64,000 bases of DNA from JAPSGB01 sp963775185 (GTDB taxonomy: Bacteria > Myxococcota_A > Polyangia > Polyangiales > Polyangiaceae), in contig CAVZIE010000032.1 of assembly GCA_963775185.1 (NCBI GenBank), positions 682,001 through 746,000 of the forward strand. Direction: 5' to 3'. How positions within the stretch are numbered: the stretch's first letter is position 1; each line of letters opens with the position of its first letter. A program made the position numbers and the translations under genes. Under the pieces are notes generated by a model that saw only the letters and a program-made list of their open reading frames with translations, was not told the DNA's origin and ran no database searches. Shown here piece by piece: positions 11,093 to 20,135 of this stretch.

Positions 11093-11128
11093 CGCGCATC
11101 GCGGCCGCACCCCACTCCAGGGGCTGGC

Positions 11129-11150
11129 GGTCCGGCGCGGTATCCCCCGG
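11129..11150 (+). repeat. dispersed palindromic repeat, single forward copy
   Basis: GGTCCGGCGCGGTATCCC, a variant of the window-wide element (core GGTCCGGCGCGGAATCC), in the gap between two plus-strand genes. The second palindrome is decayed (CGGTATCCCCCG). Confidence 0.7.
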
Positions 11151-11177
11151 CGCGGCGGCGAGATCCGCCGTGCCGGC

Positions 11178-11206
11178 TTGGACGAACGCGCCGGGTCGGG
11201 TACATT
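11178..11206 (+). promoter_or_regulatory. promoter of Kazal-type lipoprotein gene, leaderless
   Basis: TTGGAC (11178-11183), a 17-nt spacer, then TACATT (11201-11206). ATG 11213 follows 6 nt later, where transcription would start, so the mRNA should begin at or next to its start codon. This is the clearest two-element example of the leaderless pattern. Confidence 0.6.
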
Positions 11207-11212
11207 TCACGG

Positions 11213-11944
11213 ATGTCCGTGAGAGCCGCCGTCGCGCTGGGACTTCTGATCGCGACCCAGGCTTGCTCGAGCAGCACCTTCAGCTCGGGCACGCCCGACG
11301 ACGCTGGAGGCGGACACGGCGGTGCCTCGGGCAGCGGCGGATCGGCCGGCGGAAGCGCCGGCTCGGGCGCGGGCGGCGCTGCCGGCAGCGGTGGCGCGGC
11401 CGGCAGCGGTGGCGCGGCCGGTAGCGGTGGCGTCGCGGGCGGCGGCGCCGCGGGCGGCGGCGCGGGGACGAGTAGCGCGGGGGCCTCGGGCGGCACCGGC
11501 ACGCCGTGCGCTCCGGGCGCCAACGACTGCGGCCCGACGGAATTCTGCAACGGCGTGGGCTGCGGCGCCGGGCACTGCGAGAAGCGCCCGAGCGAGACCA
11601 GCGCGCGTGGTCCCGTGTGCGGCTGCGACGGCGTGACGTACTGGAACCAGTTCGTCGCCGCGCACCGCGGCGTGTCGGTAAAGTCGACCGGACCGTGCAC
11701 GCCTGGCCACGCGTGTGGCGGCATTGCCTCGATACAGTGCCAAGCCGGTCAGCACTGCAACGAAGAGGTCAACAACTGCGCCATCAGCGACATCGGCGGC
11801 ACCTGCTGGGGGATGCCGGCGAGCTGCGGCGGCGGCACCGCCATCGGCCCCAACACGCGCGAGTGCGGCGGCGAGTGCAAGAGCGAGTGCGAGCTGATCA
11901 CGAGCGACGTGGCCTGGTTCAAGGACAACACCTGTCCGCAGTAG
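11213..11944 (+). CDS. lipoprotein with Gly/Ser stalk and Kazal-like domain
   Basis: 243 residues. The signal peptide ends in ATQAC, a plausible lipobox with Cys18 lipidated. Residues 30-95 are a Gly/Ala/Ser stalk in which AAGSGG repeats as an 18-bp DNA tandem. The C-terminal half is Cys-rich. GPVCGCDGVTYWNQFVAAHR matches the core of Kazal-type inhibitor modules (CGxDGxTYxNxC) except that the expected Cys is missing after the Asn, so protease inhibition is uncertain. The stop TAG (11942-11944) directly abuts the stop of the convergent glucosidase gene. Confidence 0.8.
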   Translation: MSVRAAVALGLLIATQACSSSTFSSGTPDDAGGGHGGASGSGGSAGGSAGSGAGGAAGSGGAAGSGGAAGSGGVAGGGAAGGGAGTSSAGASGGTGTPCAPGANDCGPTEFCNGVGCGAGHCEKRPSETSARGPVCGCDGVTYWNQFVAAHRGVSVKSTGPCTPGHACGGIASIQCQAGQHCNEEVNNCAISDIGGTCWGMPASCGGGTAIGPNTRECGGECKSECELITSDVAWFKDNTCPQ

Positions 11945-13273
11945 TCACGGCCCGGGGCCGTTGTCCGCGATGACGCGCGCGTACCAGGCCGCGCTGTCCT
12001 TCGGCGTGCGCGCCAGCGTGTCGTAGTCCACGTGCACCAACCCGAAGCGCTTGTCGTAGCCGAACGCCCACTCGAAGTTGTCGAGCAGGCTCCAGACAAA
12101 GTAGCCCGTCACCCGCGAGCCTTGCTCGATGGCGCGATGCAGCGCGGACAGGTGTCGGCGGAGGTACCCGATGCGTCGCGCGTCGTGCAGCGGCTCGTCG
12201 ACGGCGCAGCCGCTCTCGGTCACGACCACGACGGGGTTGTCGTACTCGGTGCGCAGCCGCGCGAGGACCTCGCCGAGCCCGGCGGGGTACACCTCCCAGC
12301 CCATCGCGGTGCGCTCGGCGCCCGCGGGCGGATGCCCGGTCGGCGATAGCTCGAAGAGCGGCACCTGCGGGTCGTGGCGCACGAACACGCGGAAGTAGTA
12401 GTTCACGCCGATGAAGTCGAAGCCGGCGTGGCACACCTCCAGATCGCCGGGCTCGATCGGCACGCCGAGCAGCTCGAGCTTCGCGAGCGTATCCTCCGGG
12501 TAACGACCGCGGAGCAGCGGGTCGAGGTACCAGCGGTTCATCAGGCCGTCGAAGCGCAGCGCGGCGTCGCGATCGGCGTCGCTAGCCGTGGCGGGATGGA
12601 TCGGCGGGATCTGCAACGCCGTGCCGATGTTCGCATCGACGCGCGCGGCGCGGATCGCGGCGAGCGCGCGACCCTGCGCCAGGTTCACGTGGTGCGCGAC
12701 CCGGGCGTACACGAACGGATCGGCGAGCCCCGGCGCGTGCTCGCCGCGCAGGTGCCCGAGCAGGGCGAAGATCTGCGGCTCGTTGAACACGGTCCAGTTC
12801 CGGACCCGGTCACCCAGGCGCTCCGCCACCAGGCCCGCGTAGTCGGCGAAGCGGTCGACGGTCGCGCGATCGGCGAACCCGCCACCGTCCTGCAGGGCTT
12901 GCGGCAGATCCCAGTGGAAGAGCGTGGGCCAGGGCTCGACGCCGGCTTCGAGCAGCGTGTCGACGAGCCGCGAGTAGAAGTCGAGTCCCGCCGCGGCGAC
13001 CGCGCCGCGGCCCAGCGGCTGCACACGGGGCCACGAGACGCTGAAGCGGTACGCACCGAGGCCGATCTGCCGCATCAGCGCGACGTCTTCGCGGCTACGG
13101 TGATAGTGGTCGCACGCGCGGTCGCCGCGATCGCCGCCGGCGATCTTGCCGGGCTCGCGGCAGAAGCGGTCCCAGATCGACTCGCCCTTGCCGTCCTCGT
13201 CCCACGCGCCTTCGATCTGGTAGGCCGAGGTCGCGGCGCCCCAGGTGAAGCCGTCCGGGAAACGCGCGCTCAT
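11945..13273 (-). CDS. GH1 family beta-glucosidase
   Basis: 442 residues, full length for glycoside hydrolase family 1 TIM barrels that cleave beta-glucosides. The N terminus FPDGFTWGAATSAYQIEGAW is the classic GH1 opening. The acid/base Glu is in VFNEPQ and the nucleophile Glu in VVVTESGCAVDE. The usual T-E-N-G nucleophile motif is T-E-S-G here, a mild deviation. GYFVWSLLDNFEWAFGYDKR is the conserved C-terminal signature. No signal peptide is present, so it is cytoplasmic. Its ATG overlaps the stop of the upstream small gene by 4 bp, indicating one operon. Confidence 0.93.
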   Translation of the reverse strand: MSARFPDGFTWGAATSAYQIEGAWDEDGKGESIWDRFCREPGKIAGGDRGDRACDHYHRSREDVALMRQIGLGAYRFSVSWPRVQPLGRGAVAAAGLDFYSRLVDTLLEAGVEPWPTLFHWDLPQALQDGGGFADRATVDRFADYAGLVAERLGDRVRNWTVFNEPQIFALLGHLRGEHAPGLADPFVYARVAHHVNLAQGRALAAIRAARVDANIGTALQIPPIHPATASDADRDAALRFDGLMNRWYLDPLLRGRYPEDTLAKLELLGVPIEPGDLEVCHAGFDFIGVNYYFRVFVRHDPQVPLFELSPTGHPPAGAERTAMGWEVYPAGLGEVLARLRTEYDNPVVVVTESGCAVDEPLHDARRIGYLRRHLSALHRAIEQGSRVTGYFVWSLLDNFEWAFGYDKRFGLVHVDYDTLARTPKDSAAWYARVIADNGPGP

Positions 13274-13704
13274 GCCGCGCTCCGGAGCACGGCGCGGTAG
13301 TCGCGCGTCACACCGCCGAGCTGGTCGGCCCAGCGCTCGGGGTAGCCGTCGAAGTAGCCGCCCCAGCGCTCGCCGGTGAGCTCCCGGTACGCGACCGCGT
13401 ACACCACCCGGAGCACCGACGGCACGCCCACCAGCGGCAGGTACAGCGGCCCCAGCAGCCGCGACTGGAAGGTGTGGCCGTACTCGTGCTCGCGCGTGCT
13501 GTCGTCGAGGACGAAATAGCGGCTCGCGCCCCTGGACCAGAACACGAACGCGCCGAGGGAGACGGCATTCTTGCTCGACTCCACGAACACCCGCCCGCGC
13601 TCGCGCGCGACGCCGCGCACAGTGCCCAGGGAAAGCTCCGCACCGAGCACGGCCAGGCCCAGCAGATTCTGCGGCAGCTCCCAGAGCATCAGCGCTGGCG
13701 ACAC
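13270..13704 (-). CDS. small protein with HEYGH metal-binding-like motif
   Basis: 144 residues, not assigned to a family. STREHEYGHTFQSRLLGPLYL contains an HExxH pattern as in zinc metallopeptidases and is followed by a hydrophobic stretch (LYLPLVGVPSVLRVVYAVAY), so it may sit at the membrane. A third zinc ligand is not evident. GTG 13704 is favoured because TAGGCT lies 7 nt upstream and no ribosome site exists. It is translationally coupled to the GH1 glucosidase gene, but the link in function is unclear. Confidence 0.7.
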   Translation of the reverse strand: MSPALMLWELPQNLLGLAVLGAELSLGTVRGVARERGRVFVESSKNAVSLGAFVFWSRGASRYFVLDDSTREHEYGHTFQSRLLGPLYLPLVGVPSVLRVVYAVAYRELTGERWGGYFDGYPERWADQLGGVTRDYRAVLRSAA

Positions 13705-13711
13705 GATCGGC

Positions 13712-13760
13712 AGCCTACGCCGCGCGCGGGGCTGACGGAAGCGGCCGCCTACCGTAGGCT
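13712..13760. promoter_or_regulatory. divergent pair of leaderless-type promoters
   Basis: On the minus strand TAGGCT (13717-13712) lies 7 nt before GTG 13704. On the plus strand TAGGCT (13755-13760) lies 9 nt before ATG 13770, with CTGACG 17 nt further upstream. The two identical -10 boxes face away from each other in a 65-bp gap. Confidence 0.5.
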
Positions 13761-13769
13761 CGCGCCGTC

Positions 13770-15494
13770 ATGGACCGCCCCGAGCCCTGGGATCCGCGCG
13801 TCGTGCGCCGGCGCTTCACCCGCGGACGACGACAGCCGCGCGGCGTCGTGTGGTTCGGCGTGCGCTCGTTCTGGGGTCACCTGCGTCACTTCATCGCCAG
13901 TGCCATCGCCACCGAAGACGTCGACTCGCGCGACTGGATGAGCGCCGACGATCCGGCGGCGCTCGTGGCCCGCATCGCGGCCGTGCTGCGCGCCCCGGCG
14001 CGCGGCGACACCCTCGCTGCCAGCCTGGGACGCGACGTGTGGGTCGACTACGTCGCCGACACGGGCGACGACGTGTCGGTGAGTCGCGCGGTGGCGGCGC
14101 TGATCTTCGCCGAGTACGCGCTGCCGGATCCGGCACGGCCCGACGCCACTCTCCACGCCCCGCGCGGCGACATCCTGCTGTTTGGCGGCGACACCGCGTA
14201 CCCCGTCGCCACCGCAGACGAGATCGAGCACCGGGTGATCGTGCCGTACAACCAGGTGCTCGCCGAGCGCGCGGACGGCGTGTCGCGGGTGCTGCTCGGC
14301 ATCCCGGGCAACCACGACTGGTACGACGGCCTCGACGGCTTCGGCCGCATGTTCCGCCGTCACATCGGACAGGGCACCGATCCGCGCCGGACCGGCCCCA
14401 AGAAGACCATGCTGACCCGGGCCACGGCGTTCGCCAGGGAGTTTCTCGTGGGCGGACGCATCGTCAAGCCGCGGACCCTCGACCTGCTCGGCTACACCGC
14501 GGTGCAGAGCGCGAGCTACTTCGCGCTGCCCGTCGCGCCCGCGCTCGGCCTGCTCGCCGTCGATCGCCAGCTCAAGGACATCGACTCGCGCCAGCAGCAC
14601 TACTTCCTCTCGTGGTTGAACGCCAACGTGGCCGCGGCACCGTGGATCGCGCTGCCCGATCCGGTGTGTGCGTTCGGCGAACCGAGCCCGACCGGGCCCG
14701 GCATGATCGACGCCCTCGGTCTGAACCTGGACGCGCGCCCGCACTTCGTCGTCTCGGGCGACATCCACCACTACCGGCGCGAGGAGCAGGGCCCGACGCT
14801 GCACGTGACGTCGGGCGGCGGCGGCGCGTTCCTGCACCCGGCGCCAATCGCGCGCGGGCGGATGCGTCCGGCGGTCGTCGAGTTCCCGGGACCGCGCCAG
14901 AGCCGCGCGCTGCTCTGGTCGATCCCGTTCAAGGTCATGTTCGGGCGATCCGGCATCCTGCCGCACCTGGCCCTGTTGCTGTTGTTCCTGCCCACGCTCG
15001 GCATCGGCATGCGCATGTACGAGCGGACCGGCGTGCTCGTCACCGCGCCCGTCGCCGTGACGGTGCTCACCACGGTGCTCTTGGCGTTGATCGGCGGCAT
15101 CCGCCACGGCCGCATCCCGGTCCTGGTCTTGGCCTTCCTCGCCGCCGCGACCATCGCCACGGTGCCGCTCGCCGTGTCGGCGGCGCTCACCGTCGCGCTG
15201 CAGGCGATCGGGTGGGCGATGGCGCCGTGGGGCGTCGCCGTCCTGGGCCTGTCCGTCGCGGTGCTCGCCGGGACCTTCGTGTTCGGCGCGTACCTGGCCG
15301 CGCTGACGGCCTTCGGGCTCGAGAACCAGCAGGCGTTCACCGCGCTCGATCACCCCGGCTACAAGGAGTTCGTGCGCCTGCGCGTGCACGCCGACGGCAG
15401 CGCCATCGACGGCTGGTGCATCGGCCTGGTCGATCCGCTCGGCAAGGACGCACGGCCGGTGCTCGTCGATCGCTTCACGTGGCGCGCGCGCTAG
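13770..15494 (+). CDS. membrane metallophosphoesterase (calcineurin-like)
   Basis: 574 residues. The calcineurin-like fold is marked by FGGDTAYPV (metal-bridging Asp), LLGIPGNHDWYDG (GNHD) and FVVSGDIHHYRRE (GDxHHY), so a two-metal phosphodiesterase or phosphatase site is likely. Four or five hydrophobic helices occupy residues 390-510 (for example LPHLALLLLFLPTLGIGM and LALIGGIRHGRIPVLVLAFL), followed by a soluble tail. The N-terminal Arg-rich stretch suggests a cytoplasmic catalytic domain tethered to the membrane. No neighbour hints at a substrate. The start is fixed by the TAGGCT box 9 nt upstream. Confidence 0.85.
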   Translation: MDRPEPWDPRVVRRRFTRGRRQPRGVVWFGVRSFWGHLRHFIASAIATEDVDSRDWMSADDPAALVARIAAVLRAPARGDTLAASLGRDVWVDYVADTGDDVSVSRAVAALIFAEYALPDPARPDATLHAPRGDILLFGGDTAYPVATADEIEHRVIVPYNQVLAERADGVSRVLLGIPGNHDWYDGLDGFGRMFRRHIGQGTDPRRTGPKKTMLTRATAFAREFLVGGRIVKPRTLDLLGYTAVQSASYFALPVAPALGLLAVDRQLKDIDSRQQHYFLSWLNANVAAAPWIALPDPVCAFGEPSPTGPGMIDALGLNLDARPHFVVSGDIHHYRREEQGPTLHVTSGGGGAFLHPAPIARGRMRPAVVEFPGPRQSRALLWSIPFKVMFGRSGILPHLALLLLFLPTLGIGMRMYERTGVLVTAPVAVTVLTTVLLALIGGIRHGRIPVLVLAFLAAATIATVPLAVSAALTVALQAIGWAMAPWGVAVLGLSVAVLAGTFVFGAYLAALTAFGLENQQAFTALDHPGYKEFVRLRVHADGSAIDGWCIGLVDPLGKDARPVLVDRFTWRAR

Positions 15495-15516
15495 CCGGCG
15501 GGCTAAGGTTCTCCGG

Positions 15517-16777
15517 ATGGATTCCGTCGAAACGCTGATTGTCGGCGCCGGCGTCAGCGGGCTCGCCACCGCCGCCGCGCTGGGCGACCGCGACTACCTC
15601 GTGATCGAGGCGGACACGAGCATCGGCGGCTACTGCAAGACGATCCGGCAGGACGGCTTCACCTGGGACTACTCCGGACACTTCTTCCACTTCAAGCATC
15701 CGGAGATCGAGCAGTGGCTTCGCGATCGCATGCCCGGCCAGCGCATCCGGCGGGTGGAGAAGCGCTCGTTCATCCGCTTCAACCAGCGGCTGATCGATTT
15801 CCCGTTCCAGAAGAACATTCATCAGCTGCCGCAGGACGATTTCATCGATTGCCTGCACGACGTGTACATGGCGTGTACGGCCAGCGAGCGCCCGGCGGAG
15901 CACAATTTCAAGGACATGCTGCTGGCGCGCTTCGGGCGCGGCATCTGCGAGCGCTTCCTGTTCCCGTACAACGAGAAGCTGTACGCGTGCGACCTCGGGA
16001 CGCTCGACAAGGACGCCATGGGCCGCTTCTTCCCGCACGCCGATCTGACGGCGATCGTCCGCAACATGCGCGAGCCGGACAACGCCAGCTACAACGCGAC
16101 CTTCAGCTATCCCGAGGGCGGCGCGTTCGAGTACGTCAAGGCGCTCGCCAGCGCCGTCCGCCCCGACGCCATCGCCCTGGGCGAGCCGCTCGTCTCCGTC
16201 GATCTGGATCGCAAGCTCGCGCGCACACCGAAGCGCGAGATCGCGTTCTCGCGCCTGGTGTCCAGCGTGCCGTTCAACCGCTTGCTCGAGCTCGCCGGCG
16301 TGGCGCACGACGCGAGCGTGTTCTCGTGGAACAAGGTGCTCGTCTTCAACCTGGGCTTCGACAAGAAGGGCCCCGAGGGCGTTCACTGGATCTACTACCC
16401 GGACCGCGAGCTGTCGTTCTACCGCGTGGGCTTCTACGACAACATCTTCGAGGGCGACCGCCTGAGCGTGTACGTGGAGATCGGCCTCCCCGCCGGATGG
16501 GCAGGTGGATGTCGAGACGGCGCGGAATCGCGTGCTCGCGGATCTCGCGCGCGCCGGCGTGACCGGCGATCACCGGCTCGTCTCGTGGCACTCCGTCGTC
16601 ATGGATCCGGCGTACGTGCACATCACGCAGGCGTCGCTGCGCGAGCACGCGCGCTGGGCCGCCGCGCTGCGCGAGCACGGCGTCCACAGCATCGGACGCT
16701 ACGGCGGCTGGACCTACTGCTCGATCGAGGACAACATCGTCGAGGCACGCGCGCTGGCCGCGGGCTGGAGCGCCTGA
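15517..16777 (+). CDS. FAD-dependent amine-oxidase-like oxidoreductase (frameshifted in this record)
   Basis: The N terminus ETLIVGAGVSGLATAAALG is a Rossmann FAD-binding motif. The rest (GYCKTIRQDGFTWDYSGHFF, FPYNEKLYACDLG) resembles protoporphyrinogen-oxidase/UDP-galactopyranose-mutase-like proteins found in envelope sugar loci. The frame runs to ...VEIGLPAG near 16496, then shifts; the next frame continues DGQVDVETARNRVLADL to the natural end SIEDNIVEARALAAGWSA. Removing one G of the GG at 16495-16496 restores a 419-residue protein of normal length. Whether the break is real or an assembly error cannot be told here, but ten similar single-base surpluses in this window favour error. The substrate is unknown. 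Confidence 0.8.
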
Positions 16778-16797
16778 GCGCGTGCTACGCTCGCCGC

Positions 16798-17090
16798 GTG
16801 GGGGGCCGTCCGTATCGCGAACCCGCGTCGATGCAACGCGAGCCGACGACGCTCGAGCGCCTGCTGGCCAGCGCGCGCGTGCGCCGGGCGGAGCTGGGCC
16901 CGCTGAGCGTCGACGCGGCGGCGCCGCCCGATCGCGAGCGCGGCGGCGCCGCCTGCGCGAGCGGCAGGATCGCGGTCGCGATCGCGATCGGGATCGCCGG
17001 CGGGATCGCGTCGCCACCTGGACCGATCGGCACACGAGGCGGATGCCCGCGCGCGCGCTGGCCTCTGCGCCGGCGACCGCCGGCCACTGA
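16798..17090 (+). CDS. possible small gene, uncertain and out of frame
   Basis: After a TACGCT box 6 nt upstream, GTG 16798 opens a frame with a protein-like start (MQREPTTLERLLASARVRRA from 16831). Near 16940 it turns into low-complexity Ala/Gly/Ile sequence. Another frame reads an Arg/Asp-rich stretch ending GH at 17090; joining the two would require losing two bases or gaining one. Function unknown, and the coding status itself is doubtful. The rest of the 16778-17164 gap holds only a dispersed repeat copy. Confidence 0.25.
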
Positions 17091-17128
17091 CGCTGCGGCG
17101 CGAGCGCCGCGACGCGGCCCGCGCACGG

Positions 17129-17150
17129 CGATTCCGCGCCGGACCGGCAT
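17129..17150 (-). repeat. dispersed palindromic repeat, single reverse copy
   Basis: GATTCCGCGCCGGACCGGCA is the reverse complement of the window-wide element, between two convergent genes. The first palindrome is intact (GCCGGACCGGC); the second has decayed outer arms. Confidence 0.75.
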
Positions 17151-17164
17151 CCCCTCGAGATGCC

Positions 17165-18731
17165 TCAGCGGCGCGAGGGCGGGGGAGCCTGCGGCTTGAC
17201 GTGCACGGCGCGGCGCGCGGGCAGGCTGTCGGGGCTGCTCTGCGCGGTGCGCTTCGAGCGCTGCCAGATCGCGCGTTCCTCCTGCAGCAACCGCTCGATC
17301 AGCGAGTCGGTCGAGAGCGGCTCGAGGTCGGCCGGATCGGAGGACGGATCGAGCATCTCGATCAGGCCGCTCATGGCCGTGCGCAGGTGGCTGTCGTTGT
17401 CGAAAGCCTGACGGACGCACTGGGCGCGCTGCGCCTTCGTGCGGCGCGTCTTCATCTGCTCGTACATCAGGGCGATCGACCGCAGGATGGCGAGCGACAG
17501 GTACTCGCTGCGCGGCGGCAGCCGGCCGATCTGCATCAGCCGATCGGCGACGGCTTGACGGCGCTGGGTGGCGCGCGACTCCACGATCGAGTGGCTGGAG
17601 CGACGCCCGAGCTCGAGCGGTACCTCCTCGGACGCGAGCGGCCCGGGGTGCGTGAGCTCGTCGTCCTCGAGCAGATCGTCGGAGTCGACCTCGACCAGAT
17701 CGTCGGGTGGCGGCGCGGCGGCTGCCGGCGTGTGCCGGATCACGGGGGCCGGCACCGGACGCGGCGTGATCGGCGGCGCGGGCACGGGCGCGCTCGCGAC
17801 TGGACGCGGCGGCTTGGCCGCGACGGGCGCCGGACGCGGCGCGGGCGAGCTCGACGGGGGATGCGCGGTCGGCGGCGACACGCGCGGCGACGCCACCGGC
17901 GGCACGACCGGCGACGCCACCAGGCGGCACGACCGGCGGGGGGACGGGCGGCGGGGGGCTCGACGGAGCCCGCGGCGGGGGGCGCACCGACGGCGCGGGA
18001 TGCGACGGCCTGGACACGGTGGACAGGCCCGCACGCCCGGCGATTTGGCCGATCACCACGTTGGTCCACAGCTGATCGATCGGCTCCATGTCGGCGATCG
18101 CGTCGAGGCCGGCGAGTGACAGCAGCTTGGCCTCGTCGAGGTCGCCGCCGTCGCGCGCGGTTTCCAGCGCATACACGAACACCTTGCGCAACCGGTCCGG
18201 CTGCAGGCGCGACGCGAGCTGCGACGGCTGCATGCCCTGGGCGAGGTCGCCCGCCGTGATCAAGCCCTCTTCGAGCGCGGTGTCGACCACCAGCTTCACG
18301 CGCGCCGCCGCGCGCGCCGCGTGATCGCGTCCGCCACGCTCGAGCCAGTCACCGTCGACGGCGAAGCTCCACAGCTGGCTCGCGTCGAGGTGCCGCACCA
18401 GCACCGGGATCGGCAGCATCGACAGCACGTCCTGCGCCGTCGCGACGCCCTCGTCGAGCGCGAGCTCGAGATCCTCGCACGCGGCGCGCAGCGATTTCCT
18501 CGCGGCGATCCGGTGGTGGACCTTGCCCGCCTGTACCAGGAGCTTCACGCGCAGGCCGACCTGCGACGACAGCGACGACAGCAGCGCGCTCGGTGGGAAC
18601 CAGGCGAGGAACTCTTCGGCGGTGCGGAAGCCGGAGTCGAAGGTGTCGTCGAGCACGCGGCCCAGGAAGCGGTCGCGCCCGGCGTCCAGGCTCGACTGCG
18701 GATCCGGCGTGTCGGAGTTGCTCTTGGCCAT
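17165..18731 (-). CDS. uncharacterised cytoplasmic protein with Pro-rich linker (frameshifted in this record)
   Basis: The N-terminal 250 residues (from MAKSNSDTPDPQSSLDAGRD) are helical and contain two similar modules around FLAWFPPSALLSSLSSQVGL and VLSMLPIPVLVRHLDASQL, a pattern of myxobacterial paralogues with no named domain. A Pro/Ala/Val linker and a helical C-terminal domain (SEYLSLAILRSIALMYEQM) follow. In the linker a 23-bp sequence is repeated in tandem (plus strand about 17890-17936), and the second copy has one extra A at 17922. This single base moves the rest of the gene out of frame; without it the protein has about 521 residues. GAGAGGGG precedes ATG 18731. Confidence 0.7.
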
Positions 18732-18813
18732 CGCCCCTCTCGTTGGGTGAAGGACGACAATACCCCTCGATAGCGCGGGCCGGGAGGCCGAAATGCGCGC
18801 TAGCATCGCCGCC

Positions 18814-19608
18814 GTGCAGATTGCGTCGCTTCACGTCTATCCCGTCAAATCGCTGCGCGGCATCGCCGTGGAGCGCGCGGCGCTGGTCGCGCGCGGGCTC
18901 GACGGCGATCGACGCTGGATGCTGGTGGACGACGCCGGACGCTTCGTGACGCAGCGCGACTTGCCGCGGATGGCGCTCGTCGGCACGGGCTGGGACGGCG
19001 ACGCGATCGTGCTCGACGCGCCGGGTGCCGGCGTGCTGCGGATCCCGCGCGCGCTCGCCGACGGCGCGCGGCGCGAGGTCGAGATCTGGGACGACCGCGT
19101 CGAGGCGCTGGCGTACGCGCCGGCCCGGCCCTGGGTCGAGCGCGCCCTCGGCATGCGCGGCGATCTCGTGTTCATGCCCGACGCCGTCGAGCGCAAGGTC
19201 ACGCGTGGCGGCGGCATCACGGCGTTCAACGACGCCTATCCGCTGCTCGTGATCGGCGAGGCGTCGCGCGTCGATCTCGCCACGCGCGCCGGCGTGCCGC
19301 TCGCGATGGCGCGCTTCCGTCCGAACCTGGTGGTCACGGGCAGCCCGCCCTACGACGAGGACGAGTGGGCACGCGTGCGCGTCGGCGACGTGAGCCTGCG
19401 CGGCGTCAAGCGCTGCGATCGCTGCAGCATCACCAGCGTCGATCCGGACACGGGCGAGAGCGGCAAGGAGCCGCTGCACACGCTCGCGAGCTACCGCAAG
19501 CGAGGCGGCAAGGTCTGGTTCGGCATGAACCTGGTCCACGACGGGGAGGGGACGCTCGCGGTCGGCGACGCGGTGGTGGTCGAGGAGCGACGGGCCCCGG
19601 AGCCGTGA
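18814..19608 (+). CDS. MOSC domain protein (YcbX-like)
   Basis: About 264 residues. An N-terminal MOSC beta-barrel region (LHVYPVKSLRGIAVERAALV, GLDGDRRWMLVDD) and the MOSC domain proper contain the conserved Cys in RGVKRCDRCSITSVDPDTG, the residue that carries sulfur in molybdenum-cofactor sulfurase-like proteins. FGMNLVHDGEGTLAVGD closes the domain. ATG 18793 would add seven residues, but the TAGCAT box at 18801-18806 lies 7 nt before GTG 18814, so GTG is preferred. These proteins act on oxidised N-heterocycles or deliver sulfur; the exact partner is unknown. It lies directly upstream of thiS, another sulfur-transfer gene. Confidence 0.88.
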   Translation: MQIASLHVYPVKSLRGIAVERAALVARGLDGDRRWMLVDDAGRFVTQRDLPRMALVGTGWDGDAIVLDAPGAGVLRIPRALADGARREVEIWDDRVEALAYAPARPWVERALGMRGDLVFMPDAVERKVTRGGGITAFNDAYPLLVIGEASRVDLATRAGVPLAMARFRPNLVVTGSPPYDEDEWARVRVGDVSLRGVKRCDRCSITSVDPDTGESGKEPLHTLASYRKRGGKVWFGMNLVHDGEGTLAVGDAVVVEERRAPEP

Positions 19609-19631
19609 CGCGTGCTACGCTCCGGCGCGTC

Positions 19632-19832
19632 ATGCAACTCACGGTCAACGGCGAGCCGCACGAGGTGCCCGAAGGCACGACCGTGCGCGGCCTGGTCGAG
19701 GCGCTCGGGCTCGGCGACGGGCCGGTCGCGGTGGAGCGCAACCGCGAGGTCGTGCCGCGCGCGGACCACGCGTCCGCGGCGCTCGCGCCGGGCGACGTGC
19801 TCGAGATCGTCCACTTCGTGGGCGGCGGCTGA
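19632..19832 (+). CDS. thiS: sulfur carrier protein ThiS
   Basis: 66 residues with the ubiquitin-like fold of ThiS. The hallmark segment is VAVERNREVVPR, and the C-terminal GGG supplies the Gly-Gly end that is adenylated and thiocarboxylated to give sulfur for the thiamine thiazole ring. No thiG, thiF or thiO lies beside it, so it depends on genes elsewhere. A TACGCT box 10 nt upstream and the absence of a ribosome site again point to a leaderless start. MoaD is an alternative but fits less well because of the VERN motif. Confidence 0.88.
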   Translation: MQLTVNGEPHEVPEGTTVRGLVEALGLGDGPVAVERNREVVPRADHASAALAPGDVLEIVHFVGGG

Positions 19833-19954
19833 GATCGGCTCACGCGTAGCCGATGGCGCGCAGCAGCTCGTGGGCGTCGCGCGGCGACAGCGAGCCGGCG
19901 GCGATAACATCCTCTGCGTCCAGTTTTCACTTTCTGCAGTCTTTCCCTGATGTT

Positions 19955-20025
19955 GGTCCGGCGCGGAACCCCGCGGGCCGCGCGCCGGGGAGGCGAGCCG
20001 CGGGATACCGCGCCGGACCGGCATG
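19955..20025. repeat. dispersed palindromic repeat, inverted pair
   Basis: A forward copy (GGTCCGGCGCGGAACCCCGC, from 19955) and a reverse copy (20000-20025) face each other with about 24 bp between. Both keep the second palindrome with altered loops (CGCGGAACCCCGCG and CGCGGGATACCGCG), so the stems are conserved while the loops vary. Confidence 0.8.
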
Positions 20026-20100
20026 CCGCCCTGGTCACGCAGGGAGTCGCGGAAGGCGACGGCGCCGCCAGGCGTACAGGCGGAAGAACTGGAGCGGGTT

Positions 20101-20129
20101 TTGCCGTCCTTGGCGGCGCCCCGTACGAT
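20101..20129 (+). promoter_or_regulatory. promoter of VanW-like gene, leaderless
   Basis: TTGCCG (20101-20106), a 17-nt spacer, then TACGAT (20124-20129). GTG 20136 follows after 6 nt, with no ribosome site. Confidence 0.5.
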
Positions 20130-20135
20130 CACCCC

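Larger units (their letters stand above)
19833..20135. other. gap holding two apparent gene-tail remnants around a repeat pair
   Basis: No intact gene. On the minus strand a 27-codon open stretch ends at TGA 19840-19842 and reads protein-like (DVIAAGSLSPRDAHELLRAI). A second ends at TGA 20035-20037 (NPLQFFRLYAWRRRR). Neither has a start codon, and the repeat pair at 19955-20025 lies between them. They could be leftovers of deleted genes or chance. Confidence 0.3.
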
